Below, piece after piece: positions 31,002 through 40,954 of a DNA stretch of 52,411 nt (positions within the stretch are counted from its first letter, which is position 1; every line of letters begins with the position of its first letter). Location of the stretch: the NCBI GenBank assembly GCA_001797365.1, contig MGPH01000011.1, positions 101,886 to 154,296 on the forward strand, in the 5' to 3' direction. The notes under the pieces are model-generated. The model saw only the letters and a program-made list of their open reading frames with translations, had not been told where the DNA came from and did no database searches. A program made the position numbers and the translations under genes. This DNA is from Deltaproteobacteria bacterium GWA2_45_12 (GTDB lineage Bacteria; UBA10199).

Positions 31002-33683
31002 TTAAATACGGCGGAAAACAAGTGGAAAAACTTTGGCTGAGCCCCCATTGAGTTTTACAGGGGAAACCATATAACGGGCAATCCTATGTGGGGCCGCCTT
31101 GGGACTTACATGTTTCTTTGGCGTATCAAAAGGAGTTTTGGAATAAGCCACCATATCCACTTTTTTTCTCTGTTGACCCAAATAACGAGCGGCCGCATGC
31201 ACATCATCTAAGTTTTCAGCAAACAAAAATCCCGTTCCTCCCAGAGCCAAAATATCCATAGAAGCATCAAGCATGTTTTGAATCGAACGCTTTTCTCCCT
31301 CCCCATTAAAATGAACCATCGAAACAGCCCGCGGTTTTCTGTTAATCATGGTTGGTTGCACATCGGTTGTTTCATGGGCATCAAGAACCCAATGCAAACC
31401 GTCCGGGATTACTTCTAAAGCACCCCATACATGGGCCAGAGTGGCCAGATCCGTTTCTTGAACGGTGGGTTGGGCCAGTGGCCAAGGATTAAGCGCCTTT
31501 AACAACCTCCAAAATCTCCGAGGCAAACGTTGGGTCATCCGAGCCACAAAATTCTGGGCCGCTGGTTCATAGGGAACCAAGGAGTGAACTTCTGCGCCCT
31601 GTTCCTCGTCTTCTGCTGGAGGTTGGGGCCTTAAGGCCATGGGAACGATTCTTTTTTTATGTTCAGCCACGATTTCCTGGACTTCTTTCATGACTTCCTT
31701 CCAGGTTTTGTCGGGGCTATAATTTTTTCCCATCATTTTCCTTAAAAGGCGTAATCGAAGGGCAAAAAGTTTTGGAAGCCACCCATGCACACGAAGTTCT
31801 TCCCTCATCAGGTTTTTAATCCCGAAAAGTTTGATGGTGGGCAGGGAAAAGGACGTTGAAAAACCACGGAACTCATGATCCACATACACCCGACCCACTG
31901 AACCCTGGATACGACGTACCGGGGCGGACCGTAGATCAACCAAGATCCCAGGATTTTCTTCGGTTTGTTGATGAATCAAGGCAATGGCCTTGAAAATTTC
32001 AGAGGGATGAACATGACGCGTTCCCTTTTTCTTGTGTTCAACACCTTCTTCGGTAAAAGGCCGGCCGATCACCACCGCCCCACGCCCTCCGGAAGCAATA
32101 TAGTTTTCAGCATTCACGATTTTGTCATCGCAAAATATATAACCATTACCATTGCCCCCATAACCCTTTTGTCCCCGGTAGGCTTCATTAATGTGCCACT
32201 CAATAAGACTAAGCGCTGCCTGCAAACGGATTTCTGGATCCAGTTTTTCAAAATCGTAGTTATGACCCCGCAATGCTTCCAACGCCTTAAAATCCGATGA
32301 GGCCAATTCTTCGTAAGTTTGGTTGGTGTCACGTTGCACTTGAATATCATAAGCTGACACCGCAGGATCTTCATTTGTCTTGTAGGTTAAAATCCATTTT
32401 AAAATTCCAAGTTCTGGATGATTTACAAAATCCCGTATACGGGAAGCCGAGGCATGGGTTCTAAAAACGATGGGGCGCTTATCCCGTGTCACCATGGCCG
32501 CAATGGCAATAACCAAAGGATTCAAACTCACGGTTTCCCCATCAAGAATCCTTCCCTTGGGGAAACCCCACACACAGTCATCCAGATCAAAACGCGTATT
32601 TAAGGTGGTGACATCCCCATTATTCCACGCATCCTGCCAGATTTGCCAAATGGCTTCGCGGTCAATTTCTTGATCAAAGTTTTGGGGCAAAAGACGAGAC
32701 AAAAAAGCAAGCACCTCTTCTTTGTTGGTACCGTCAATCTGATAATGTTCGGGAAAATTTTCAGCTCTGGGAGCTAGGGCTCTTTGCACATACAAACCAT
32801 TATCCAAATTCATCAGGGCATCGGCGGCTCGCCCAGCCCCGGTTTCATGTCCATGGGCCACAATGAATTTAAGTAAGGTTTTGAGATCACCCAAAACTTG
32901 GGGGTTTTCTTGAAGGGCATCGGCAAAAGCCCGATCCGAATCAAACTGGGCGTAAGCCGCTTCGACTCTACTGATAACTGCTTGCACCTCTTGTCTAGCA
33001 TTGACCAACGGAATCCCTGTTCGATCAAAAGAATGAGCAACACCTTTTCTTTCGTTATAATCAACAAACTCATTTAACGCGCGGCTTGTTGTAAGCGCCT
33101 GGCTTACCAAATAACGAAGGGGCACATCGGCATTGACTTCCCCATGACCCAAAAAATTATGCTTTCCCTTGTAAGAAAAAACATCGCGCCAAACAGGAGG
33201 AACAAGATTTGCAAAAAACATGAGCCCTTGTGAAAGAGGATCTGGGGGAGAAATTTCACGAGTAATATTATTTAACAAAAGTCCTACAGGATCAGCTTCT
33301 ACCATATCCCCGTTTGAAGGGCCGGGAACCATATTTAACCACTGCCCGATAAAATGATCATTTACTTGGCGTGTTGCCTGTAAAATACTCAACACAGTTA
33401 ATGCAGCCAAAGCAGGAGGAGCAAAAGTCAGAGGGTGGGAACGCCCCTGTTTTTGGGCCCTTAAATAGTCCGCCACAAAAATACGAATATCGTGGGATGT
33501 TAAATCATGCACATTACCGTCGGCCAAAGCCACGCGTAATGCAACATCCGTCACAGCCCCTTCAGCAGAGGGGTCTGTCAAAGTTGCCTCACGATTCGCT
33601 GGGGGGATACGGCCGGCTAATGCTTGGAACGTCCGCCACACTTCCCGGGCATCCCAGGCGCCATTTGTTGGGACATATTTCAT
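31002..33683 (-). CDS. Large unknown protein with HAD-like phosphatase motifs
   Basis: The 893-residue protein matches no family I recognise. In its middle, FDLDDCVWGFPKG (Asp366, Asp368) looks like HAD motif I, IVFRTHAS (about 395-402) like motif II, and GYIFCDDKIVNAENYIA with Asp519 and Asp520 like motif IV. GGRGAVVIGRPF follows, as expected after motif IV. The N-terminal 350 residues are helical and the C-terminal 330 contain another globular region. There is no signal peptide or membrane span. It stands alone, with about 400 non-coding bases upstream. A HAD hydrolase inserted in a larger protein is an inference. Confidence 0.6.
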   Translation of the reverse strand: MKYVPTNGAWDAREVWRTFQALAGRIPPANREATLTDPSAEGAVTDVALRVALADGNVHDLTSHDIRIFVADYLRAQKQGRSHPLTFAPPALAALTVLSILQATRQVNDHFIGQWLNMVPGPSNGDMVEADPVGLLLNNITREISPPDPLSQGLMFFANLVPPVWRDVFSYKGKHNFLGHGEVNADVPLRYLVSQALTTSRALNEFVDYNERKGVAHSFDRTGIPLVNARQEVQAVISRVEAAYAQFDSDRAFADALQENPQVLGDLKTLLKFIVAHGHETGAGRAADALMNLDNGLYVQRALAPRAENFPEHYQIDGTNKEEVLAFLSRLLPQNFDQEIDREAIWQIWQDAWNNGDVTTLNTRFDLDDCVWGFPKGRILDGETVSLNPLVIAIAAMVTRDKRPIVFRTHASASRIRDFVNHPELGILKWILTYKTNEDPAVSAYDIQVQRDTNQTYEELASSDFKALEALRGHNYDFEKLDPEIRLQAALSLIEWHINEAYRGQKGYGGNGNGYIFCDDKIVNAENYIASGGRGAVVIGRPFTEEGVEHKKKGTRHVHPSEIFKAIALIHQQTEENPGILVDLRSAPVRRIQGSVGRVYVDHEFRGFSTSFSLPTIKLFGIKNLMREELRVHGWLPKLFALRLRLLRKMMGKNYSPDKTWKEVMKEVQEIVAEHKKRIVPMALRPQPPAEDEEQGAEVHSLVPYEPAAQNFVARMTQRLPRRFWRLLKALNPWPLAQPTVQETDLATLAHVWGALEVIPDGLHWVLDAHETTDVQPTMINRKPRAVSMVHFNGEGEKRSIQNMLDASMDILALGGTGFLFAENLDDVHAAARYLGQQRKKVDMVAYSKTPFDTPKKHVSPKAAPHRIARYMVSPVKLNGGSAKVFPLVFRRI

Positions 33684-33792
33684 GATTAAGTATTATTGTT
33701 TACTTCGGCAATTTGAGAGAAAAGTTGTGTGTAATTGTACGCGGGAGATCATCAAGCAAATCCCCTAGAATTCTCAGAACAATACAAAACAC

Positions 33793-33990
33793 ATGATCGA
33801 AAATCCATTTTCACCCGAGATTTTGAATCAGTTGAGAATCCTCTACGCTATATTAGGTAGTGAACATGAATACCAATCGGGTTATCAGGCACGCCAATAT
33901 TTGGCAACGACCTTCCAAATTACAGTCTCTATAATAAACCAAGGCAATTTTTTCCTTATCAAAGGGAGAATTCATATTTATTTTGACTGA
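33793..33990 (+). CDS. Doubtful small hypothetical protein
   Basis: The 65-residue frame (MIENPFSPEILNQL...) begins at an ATG without a recognisable Shine-Dalgarno and has no known motif. Its composition is not obviously non-coding, with a plausible helix near NQLRILYAILG, so it is listed at low confidence. It could be a pseudogene fragment or chance. Confidence 0.25.
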   Translation: MIENPFSPEILNQLRILYAILGSEHEYQSGYQARQYLATTFQITVSIINQGNFFLIKGRIHIYFD

Positions 33991-34049
33991 TTTAAGCAAG
34001 TTTTAGCATTTAACCAGTTGTAATCATTTAATTTTTAAAGATCCCCCCC

Positions 34050-34066
34050 TTGGCATTTAAGTTGCA
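34050..34066 (+). promoter_or_regulatory. Candidate sigma-54 promoter
   Basis: TTGGCAT-N4-AGTTGCA keeps the invariant GG (34052-34053) and GC (34064-34065) with exactly ten bases between, and both flanking blocks are close to the TTGGCAC/TTGC consensus. Transcription would begin near 34077, only a few bases before the GTG at 34081. That would give a nearly leaderless message or imply a later start codon. No activator site was identified. Confidence 0.5.
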
Positions 34067-34080
34067 CGCTTAGAACTCTT

Positions 34081-34959
34081 GTGAAAAAAGATTGGTCCAT
34101 CGGCATGGTACTTTTGGTTCTTAGTTGGGCTTGGGGTGCCACAGCCCAAGTTCGCCCTACAACTCCTGTACCAACAAAAGCTATTGCTGCACCACGGTCC
34201 ACAATACCGGCTCGTCAAATTCCAAGCAATCAGATTACTCCCACTCAAAATAAAATAGTCATTCCGTCAAAAAAACCAGTAACAGCTGTGGCCAACAAAA
34301 AACCGCAAAAAAAAATCAAACCCATGACTATCGATGATGAGATTCTTTCTTCTTGGAAGCTCATCGAAAATCCCATTTTGGAATATTCAGTCAGGCTTGG
34401 GGTGTTAAGGGAGGGAGAGTTTTGGGGGCCATCACCCAAGGCCGAGTATCCATCTCAATTGATTTTTGAAGAGAAGAAAACTTTTTTGGGTAGAAACAAT
34501 AATCCATCAGAAAGCCAAAAGACGACTTTCGCCAATCAAATACAGAGCCGTTATCAAGTTTCTATTCAAGATTTAGATTTAAATAAAATTTACTCTTGGC
34601 AAAAGGCCTGTTCGTTAAAACCTCTAAATTTATCAGAGGTCCCTCCGGAAATTAGAAATAATAAAATATTTTATGAATTGGGATTAGATCAAGTTTATGT
34701 CTTTGAAGATTTTCATACCCGTGCCTTCTCCCTTCTTAACGTAAAAAAAGATGGGGTATCCATGAGGAGCTTTACTCCGGTTGGAATGGCTGTTGAAGGA
34801 AAGAAAGTTCGCTTTTCGTCTCCAAAACCTTTTTCGGATTTTAATTATTATTTAAAGAAGGTTTTGGAGAAACAAGCCTGCCCCCTAAAAAGTATACCCT
34901 CTCCGTTGATGATGACACCGGCTTCTTCTACACCCTCATCTTCATTAAAGAGGAAATGA
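34081..34959 (+). CDS. Exported hypothetical protein with Pro/Thr-rich N-terminus
   Basis: The frame begins at a GTG; an ATG at 34105 is a possible alternative. The 292-residue product has a signal peptide (about residues 1-22, ending GATAQ), a Thr/Pro/Lys-rich linker (about 24-85), a globular domain (about 85-270) and a Ser-rich C-terminus. No known domain is recognised. It is probably co-transcribed with the 1518-residue protein seven bases downstream, so the two may work together at the cell envelope. Confidence 0.6.
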   Translation: MKKDWSIGMVLLVLSWAWGATAQVRPTTPVPTKAIAAPRSTIPARQIPSNQITPTQNKIVIPSKKPVTAVANKKPQKKIKPMTIDDEILSSWKLIENPILEYSVRLGVLREGEFWGPSPKAEYPSQLIFEEKKTFLGRNNNPSESQKTTFANQIQSRYQVSIQDLDLNKIYSWQKACSLKPLNLSEVPPEIRNNKIFYELGLDQVYVFEDFHTRAFSLLNVKKDGVSMRSFTPVGMAVEGKKVRFSSPKPFSDFNYYLKKVLEKQACPLKSIPSPLMMTPASSTPSSSLKRK

Positions 34960-34965
34960 TCCTTT

Positions 34966-37900
34966 ATGAAACGGTACTTTTTATTACAGTTTTTGATTTT
35001 CGTTTTTAGTCTTGCTGGGGGCAGTTTGGGAATTTTTTCAGTGGGATGCGGAGGACCGGTAGAAGAGCTTCATCCTGAGAGACCACCTTATTCTTTTCCT
35101 TTTTTAATTCCGGATGAGGATTTAGTACGGAGTAGGTATTGCGGCGATGAGGTCTTAGGCAAAATGGAGGCTGAATTCTCACCTTGGCAGTTGGAGAATC
35201 TATCTCCTAATACTTTGGCAAGGACTTTAGAAAGTTTTCAATGTGGATGTGGAAATTATGCCCATGAGGTTAAGTATTGGCCTAACATCGTAAGTATTTA
35301 TGGGAAAGAGTATCCTTGTTCCGATCTTAATACCCTTTGTAGCGACTTACATGAAGATGGGTCACCTGATTTAGGTCGTCTTCAAACCGAGATGAGAAAG
35401 ATGAGGGATTATTCCCTTCAATTAGCTCCTCTGGGGACACCTCTTCCCCCTCAAGCAGTACCCGCCCCGGGTGCAGAAACAGAAGAACGCGCTAATGAGG
35501 TATGGCTTTTACCGGAATGCGTAGCTCGGCCCGATCCTATTCATGTTCCTGCCGCAAATGATTTAGAGTGGGTGATCAGTGCCATAGCTCTTCTTTCCGG
35601 ACGGAATGTGACAGTTCATTCCCCTGCTTGCGAGGTAGAAGTAAGCAAGGTCTTTGAGAGTGAGTATTTTAATTCTGAGTTTGTGATGCGTGAGATGAGA
35701 AGATGTTTGGAAGAGAGAAATTATAGCGCTGATTATGAGAAAGAGATTATTGAAGGAACTTTTGTTCCTCCGCTATTTGGAGGGGCCCCCTTTGTTCAAT
35801 TTAATGAAAACCAATGGCCTGAGGTAGATATTTGCCTCCAAGATGTGGTGAATAAATATTATCAGTCAGATTTAAGATATAGCTATGAACGCAACGGGTA
35901 TGAGGATGCCTCGGAGAGAGAATGTGATTATGAAGCTGGTAATTATGGGATCCATTATGTCACCGAAGGAGACCAAACTTGGTGCCACAGTGCCTGGGAT
36001 AACCAAGCCATTGATGAGGATGGGGACGGAGTATGTAGCCTCATGGATACTTGTCCTTTTGAGGCTAATCCAGGGGGAGAACAAAATATGGATGCAGATG
36101 GGGACCGAATTGGGGCAAGCTGCGATAACTGCCCCAATCATAATAATCCCCGGATGCTTAACAATAGAGTATTTCCCCATCATCGAGCGGCTATCCAACC
36201 GGATAGTGATCATGACGGGATAGGGGATGCCTGTGATGTGGATGCCCATGGCAATCTCTGTGCTGATACCGCAGATGCAGATATGGATGACGTTAATGAC
36301 GCTTGTGACAATTGTCCCCAACACTACAATCCACTTCCCACAGCTCAGCTCCAGCAAATAGATAGCGACCATGATGGCGATGGCGATGCCTGTGACGTTT
36401 GTCCGCAAGATAACTTGAATGATTGTGACGGGGATACCCTATGCGCGAATCTTGATCCTTTCCCGCTTGACCCCCAAAATCAAATGGCCGACCAAGACGG
36501 CGATGGCATTGCCCGGAGGCCGCCGCAAACCAATTGTCCAGCGACCAACGCTGCCGTTGATAACTGTCCTGCCATGGCGAACAATCTCATTCAAATGGTC
36601 CTAGGAAGACAATATCATCCACAGCAAAATTCCGATGGGGATGCCCAAGGGGACCTGTGCGACGCCGATGATGATAACGATGGAGTATTAGATGCAACAG
36701 ACAAATGCCCCATAACTTCAGATCCAGAGCAGGTGAATACGGATGGGGATGCACAAGGGGATCTTTGCGACATCGATGATGACAATGATTCAAAATTAGA
36801 TGGAAATGATAATTGTCCAAAGGTTTCTAATAGGGATCAAGCGGATCGGGATCAAGATGGAAGAGGCGATGCCTGTGACAACGATAATGATGATCGCGAT
36901 AATGACAATGTTCCTAATGATGGTGACAACTGCCCAGACACGGCAAACCAAGATCAAAAAGATCGTGATCGCGACCACAGAGGTGATGTCTGTGACAATT
37001 GTCCTAATGTCGCAAATGCCGGCTGGGCAGATCGCGACAATAATGGCATTGGGGATGCTTGCCAAGATCAGGCAGTACCTGCCTTCGCACTAACCTTCAG
37101 GCCCGACAGTCCTGCCTTCGTCAATCGTGATGATTTTGGCGTAAACATCTCTGTTGAGATAGGGAGATTTTCTTTGCAAGGTGATGTTCGCCGGTTGCAA
37201 TCCTTAAACTATTTTATTCGTTTTAATGGTGCAGTAGTGGTTCAAGGCCGTGCCAATCCAAATTTAGGTTCCATTCGCTGGAACGGCATGGTCAATGCAT
37301 CTCCTGCCAGTCCTGGTATTTACACCCTTACTCTTGAAGCGAGTGTAATTGACCAAAATAATGTGCCACAGTCTATTCCCATCGAAACTCGTTTTACAAT
37401 TTATCAAATTCGTTTTGCGAAAGTTGCTAACGCGCTACAGCAAGGCGGTGGAGCGCAGGCGAACCAAGATACCCCTTCCCTAGATCTGCTTTCTTTATAC
37501 ATCAACAATGATGATGATAATACAAATTGGACAAAAGATTTTTTGGAAAATAATCTCAATAATGAAAATGATCTGATAGGATTACGAGCTACCATAGATC
37601 CTCCGCTGCTTGGAACGATGAATATCAATGTGGAAAACAATCTGCAAAATGTCGCATCACCAAGCGTCAAACTCTGGACCTCCATACAAAAACAACAAGC
37701 CTTGGCTCCTCCTTTAGTTTACCTCCCTGGAACAACCTTCTACATAGAAGGACTTTCTGCCGTTACTTCACAGCAACAAGTGGTGCATCTTGCGGCTTCC
37801 TTCATGGCCGCACAAGGAAATCGTCAGGTTGCATTAGCAACTAAATTTCTTCCCCTTAATCTTGTCCAAGTTGATGTGGTGAAAGATAGAGATAATAACG

Positions 37901-39522
37901 CTATCATAGGCTGTGACGACAGTGGCATTGTCGCACGTGCAGAAAATCGTGATGCCAACTGGGAAAACTGTGAGATTGGCCTCATTGACGCCAGCAATCC
38001 TCCTTTAGATAGAGACAATCCTCTTCGTATTGGCTTGTGGGACCATGCTTATTTCGTCAATGACCGCAATCAACTTTCAGTTTACAATGAGGCTGATCCA
38101 CGACAAAACTTTATTGATCGTGATTCAGAACGTTTTTATGTCCGCATAATCAACCCCAAAAGAAATCAAGATCCTAATGTAAGAGAAAGAATTTTGGCCA
38201 ATGAACCTTCGCATGTGGAAATAGCCACTAGAGTAAGCGGTCAAGGAAATAATATTTTTGACGACTTTACACCTACAACGCTTGAAGAAACAGGGAATAG
38301 TACTGGTGTTTTTGTTTCTCGATCACAGCTTTTAACAACCTATGATGTCCTCCCATTAGATGTTGATTATGAAGAAAACCTCCTGAATTGTGATGGAAGA
38401 GGGGATATTGTAAGCATGCAGTGCAGCGATGACAATTTTATGGTTCATGATGGCTTTTCAGGACGAGTGGCGGATGATGAGCCAAATGATCGCACTCATA
38501 AAGCAACGGTGAGTGATTATCTGCAAATTCGCTATCAACCATTTCCTGGCATACCAAGACAGCTGACTATTGTTCCGATTTGTTTAGCAAGTGAACTCAA
38601 AACTGTTCATCTTCGAATGTTTGTTTTTAATGAACTTTTTTTGGACAATGGGGTTATGGTAGGAGATGAGGAGGGAGGGGCACCCATTCTTGAGGGGGCA
38701 GGAGATGGCCAATTTACCTTCGAAGATAGAAATGGGAATGGTGTGTGCGATTGTCCGGATAGGGACAACAATAGCACATGTGACCCCATGGAACGGGAAT
38801 GTGAACCTTTTGCTGACACCTTTCGACAGGAAGGCGAGCAGACGACTATGGATAGGGGGAAAGCTAACGGCCGTACAGTGATGAGCTATACAGGGGTTCG
38901 TGGGCCTGTTTTAGATCAAGCAAGAATCCAGCAGATGGTTGATACGGCAAACATTCTCTGGCAGCAGGGATGCATTAATGTGGTGATGGATGAAATTAGG
39001 TACATAAACCCTCCCCTGGAAATGCTCAGGGAAGAGATGCAATTGGTCATCGATGGTAATTATGATGGGATGTTCTTGACATTTTCTTCTGATGAAATTT
39101 ACAAAAATATATTTCGTACTACCCTTCCTCGATCGGATGATATTTTAAATACTTTTGTAATCCCTTTTTTAAATATGTCTGTTGGTTTTACACTAATGCC
39201 CGGGATGGTTTTTGACGATTGGTCAGCAGCACTTTTTGTATACGCTCCTGACTTTAGCAAGGATGTCCTTGCCCATGAAATTGGTCATGCGCTTACCAAT
39301 CAAGCTCATGGTGATTTTGATCAAGTGGAAGGTGTGCTTGAAGATCAACCTTACTTTTATCCTTTCGGGTATTCATCACCTAATGGTATCCTTTTGATTA
39401 ACGAGGATAGAAGAGTACCCCGTTCCGTTATTCAAACCATTCATCGCACACCAACCGACGAAGATCGGTCAGGTAATTTTATCCTTCAAAATTATGTTCC
39501 CATTCCCCACCCCCAGCAATAA
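34966..39522 (+). CDS. Giant exported protein: TSP3 calcium repeats and HExxH motif
   Basis: The 1518-residue protein starts with a signal peptide followed by FSVGCGG, a weak lipobox, so it may be a lipoprotein. Residues about 60-345 are Cys-containing and unique. Residues about 347-702 are a run of thrombospondin type-3 repeats (DxDxDGxGDxCDNCP), each expected to bind Ca2+. Residues about 705-830 are an immunoglobulin-like beta region, and 830-1380 are beta-rich with further acidic repeats (EDRNGNGVCDCPDRDNN). HEIGHALTNQAH at 1437-1448 is an HExxH zinc-protease-like site whose next His lies at position 12 rather than the metzincin position 11. A surface metalloprotease or adhesin is plausible. 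Confidence 0.8.
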   Translation: MKRYFLLQFLIFVFSLAGGSLGIFSVGCGGPVEELHPERPPYSFPFLIPDEDLVRSRYCGDEVLGKMEAEFSPWQLENLSPNTLARTLESFQCGCGNYAHEVKYWPNIVSIYGKEYPCSDLNTLCSDLHEDGSPDLGRLQTEMRKMRDYSLQLAPLGTPLPPQAVPAPGAETEERANEVWLLPECVARPDPIHVPAANDLEWVISAIALLSGRNVTVHSPACEVEVSKVFESEYFNSEFVMREMRRCLEERNYSADYEKEIIEGTFVPPLFGGAPFVQFNENQWPEVDICLQDVVNKYYQSDLRYSYERNGYEDASERECDYEAGNYGIHYVTEGDQTWCHSAWDNQAIDEDGDGVCSLMDTCPFEANPGGEQNMDADGDRIGASCDNCPNHNNPRMLNNRVFPHHRAAIQPDSDHDGIGDACDVDAHGNLCADTADADMDDVNDACDNCPQHYNPLPTAQLQQIDSDHDGDGDACDVCPQDNLNDCDGDTLCANLDPFPLDPQNQMADQDGDGIARRPPQTNCPATNAAVDNCPAMANNLIQMVLGRQYHPQQNSDGDAQGDLCDADDDNDGVLDATDKCPITSDPEQVNTDGDAQGDLCDIDDDNDSKLDGNDNCPKVSNRDQADRDQDGRGDACDNDNDDRDNDNVPNDGDNCPDTANQDQKDRDRDHRGDVCDNCPNVANAGWADRDNNGIGDACQDQAVPAFALTFRPDSPAFVNRDDFGVNISVEIGRFSLQGDVRRLQSLNYFIRFNGAVVVQGRANPNLGSIRWNGMVNASPASPGIYTLTLEASVIDQNNVPQSIPIETRFTIYQIRFAKVANALQQGGGAQANQDTPSLDLLSLYINNDDDNTNWTKDFLENNLNNENDLIGLRATIDPPLLGTMNINVENNLQNVASPSVKLWTSIQKQQALAPPLVYLPGTTFYIEGLSAVTSQQQVVHLAASFMAAQGNRQVALATKFLPLNLVQVDVVKDRDNNAIIGCDDSGIVARAENRDANWENCEIGLIDASNPPLDRDNPLRIGLWDHAYFVNDRNQLSVYNEADPRQNFIDRDSERFYVRIINPKRNQDPNVRERILANEPSHVEIATRVSGQGNNIFDDFTPTTLEETGNSTGVFVSRSQLLTTYDVLPLDVDYEENLLNCDGRGDIVSMQCSDDNFMVHDGFSGRVADDEPNDRTHKATVSDYLQIRYQPFPGIPRQLTIVPICLASELKTVHLRMFVFNELFLDNGVMVGDEEGGAPILEGAGDGQFTFEDRNGNGVCDCPDRDNNSTCDPMERECEPFADTFRQEGEQTTMDRGKANGRTVMSYTGVRGPVLDQARIQQMVDTANILWQQGCINVVMDEIRYINPPLEMLREEMQLVIDGNYDGMFLTFSSDEIYKNIFRTTLPRSDDILNTFVIPFLNMSVGFTLMPGMVFDDWSAALFVYAPDFSKDVLAHEIGHALTNQAHGDFDQVEGVLEDQPYFYPFGYSSPNGILLINEDRRVPRSVIQTIHRTPTDEDRSGNFILQNYVPIPHPQQ

Positions 39523-39528
39523 ATCTCT

Positions 39529-40017
39529 TTATTGTTTTGCTAAAGTTGCTGCACAACTTTCTGGAGCTACACTTTGGATGGCAGCATCAAGCATGCGCTC
39601 AGCGCTTGCAATATTTCCACTTTCTAGTGCAGCTTTGACAGGGTTGAATAAAGAACCCCACAAGGTATGAGCTAAGCCTAAACCTTTATTCACTTCTGCA
39701 TCTGACACTTGCTGGTTTGAATTCACAGAAGTTCTTGCCACAATGCAATTTCTCGCTAAGTCAGCTAACTGAGCTTTTTGTGCGATCACTTTTTGTAACG
39801 CGCAAAGTTTCTGGTCATCTCCACCACCTTCGCAGTAACCTTTCACCGCAGTCACTTGGCTTGCAGAAGCAACATCAGTGGGGTTTTTAAGTTGTGCTCT
39901 TAAGTCAGCGCTTTGAAAGACACTTTCTCCAGGCGCAAAAGGTACGCCCAAATCAAATGAAGCACGAATAAGATTTTGATATTCGCTAAGAATTGTAATT
40001 TTTCGCAGACTGGTCAT
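39529..40017 (-). CDS. Hypothetical protein
   Basis: I place the start at the ATG at 40015-40017, preceded by GGAAA; a longer form reading MQVFFIFIDN is unlikely. The 162-residue product has no signal peptide. It has two cysteine-containing regions (KGYCEGGGDDQKLC, and ARNCIVARTSVN) and a C-terminal helix including ASAERMLDAAIQSV. I do not recognise it. Its stop lies six bases from the end of the opposing TSP3-protein gene. Confidence 0.55.
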   Translation of the reverse strand: MTSLRKITILSEYQNLIRASFDLGVPFAPGESVFQSADLRAQLKNPTDVASASQVTAVKGYCEGGGDDQKLCALQKVIAQKAQLADLARNCIVARTSVNSNQQVSDAEVNKGLGLAHTLWGSLFNPVKAALESGNIASAERMLDAAIQSVAPESCAATLAKQ

Positions 40018-40112
40018 AAAGTTTCCTTTTTTATTATCGATAAAAATGAAAAAAACTTGCATCTCCCCCTTAGCTTATTCGAAACCTTCTTCGAAATAAA
40101 AAACAAAATCAC

Positions 40113-40895
40113 TTATGGCTGATCCAACAAATCAAGGGGTGCTTCATCAAACCGGGCCTGGCTGGCCACAGCCGTAAAATGCACGCCTCCCATGGTGGGA
40201 ATATCCTCAGGGATAATTCCCGCACTCACCAAACGAACCGTATTTTCCTGAATGGGAGCCCCTGTTACCGAAAGGAGCCCCGTGGAACCCACACCGGTTG
40301 TGAAACGATTGAGGATGATGCGATCCACATTCACAAGACCGGACATGCTTGTTGTGGCATTGTGCCCCGTCATTCCATTTTCAACAATAAACACCCGGGC
40401 ACGAATGGCCAAATTATTGATTTGCAATTTCCCATCACTGGTTAAAGTGCCCCGATAAAAAGTGGGATCTGTTCGTCCGCATGCGTGGTTGTCACGGTCA
40501 ATCCCACATGAATCAAGCACCAAATCGGCTTCCACAAAATGATCCACCAAATCAGTCACCACATCGCACCGGCTGCGATCCACACGAGGGTCATCCGGGC
40601 ACGCCTTAAAACGCTTCACCATTTTGGGGACTTCTTTTGCAAGCACGCTGACAGCCCCATTTTCCTGAATGTAAAGAGGAAGGCTTAAAGTATCGGGCAG
40701 GCTCACCACAAAATCGAGTGCCTCATCCTCGGTTGACTTGGTTTGCACACGCAAAGAAAAATCAACCACTGCTTTGGCCCCATCGCCCCCTGAACCTTCA
40801 CCAAGATTAGGATCATCGGAATTACTGGCGGTTTCAGATTGTGACCCACACGCCACCCACCCACAAAAAAACAGAATCAAAAAAACTTTTTTCAT
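40113..40895 (-). CDS. Predicted lipoprotein
   Basis: The start at 40893-40895 is favoured by a GGTGGAA sequence six bases upstream. The 260-residue product has a lipoprotein signal (MKKVFLILFFCGWVACG, lipidated Cys about residue 16), then a Ser/Gly/Asp-rich linker and a globular domain with two cysteine-containing loops (FKACPDDPRVDRSRCDVV, and SCGIDRDNHACGRTD). No known domain. The linker and its position beside other envelope genes suggest an outer-membrane or periplasmic protein. Confidence 0.65.
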   Translation of the reverse strand: MKKVFLILFFCGWVACGSQSETASNSDDPNLGEGSGGDGAKAVVDFSLRVQTKSTEDEALDFVVSLPDTLSLPLYIQENGAVSVLAKEVPKMVKRFKACPDDPRVDRSRCDVVTDLVDHFVEADLVLDSCGIDRDNHACGRTDPTFYRGTLTSDGKLQINNLAIRARVFIVENGMTGHNATTSMSGLVNVDRIILNRFTTGVGSTGLLSVTGAPIQENTVRLVSAGIIPEDIPTMGGVHFTAVASQARFDEAPLDLLDQP

Positions 40896-40954
40896 GATTT
40901 CCACCCTCTTCTTTATTATCGTTCTTTTCAAAAAAAGGTTGTTTACTCAAAACC

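Larger units (their letters stand above)
33684..34080. other. Intergenic gap between divergent genes
   Basis: About 400 A+T-rich bases separate the divergent 893-residue and 292-residue protein genes. The part next to 34080 holds a sigma-54-type promoter (separate entry). A 65-codon open frame lies at 33793-33990. I see no tRNA, terminator or repeat in the remainder. Confidence 0.6.

Noticed and set aside
35872-36408. 178-codon minus-strand open frame opposite the TSP3 repeats
   Set aside because: The GAT/GAC-rich calcium repeats remove stop codons on the other strand; the product is Ile/Thr-rich low-complexity sequence with no start signal.
36006-37072. DNA-level repeats resembling a tandem or CRISPR-like array
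   Set aside because: The periodicity follows codons of Ca2+-binding TSP3 repeats; unit length varies and there are no conserved repeats with unique spacers.
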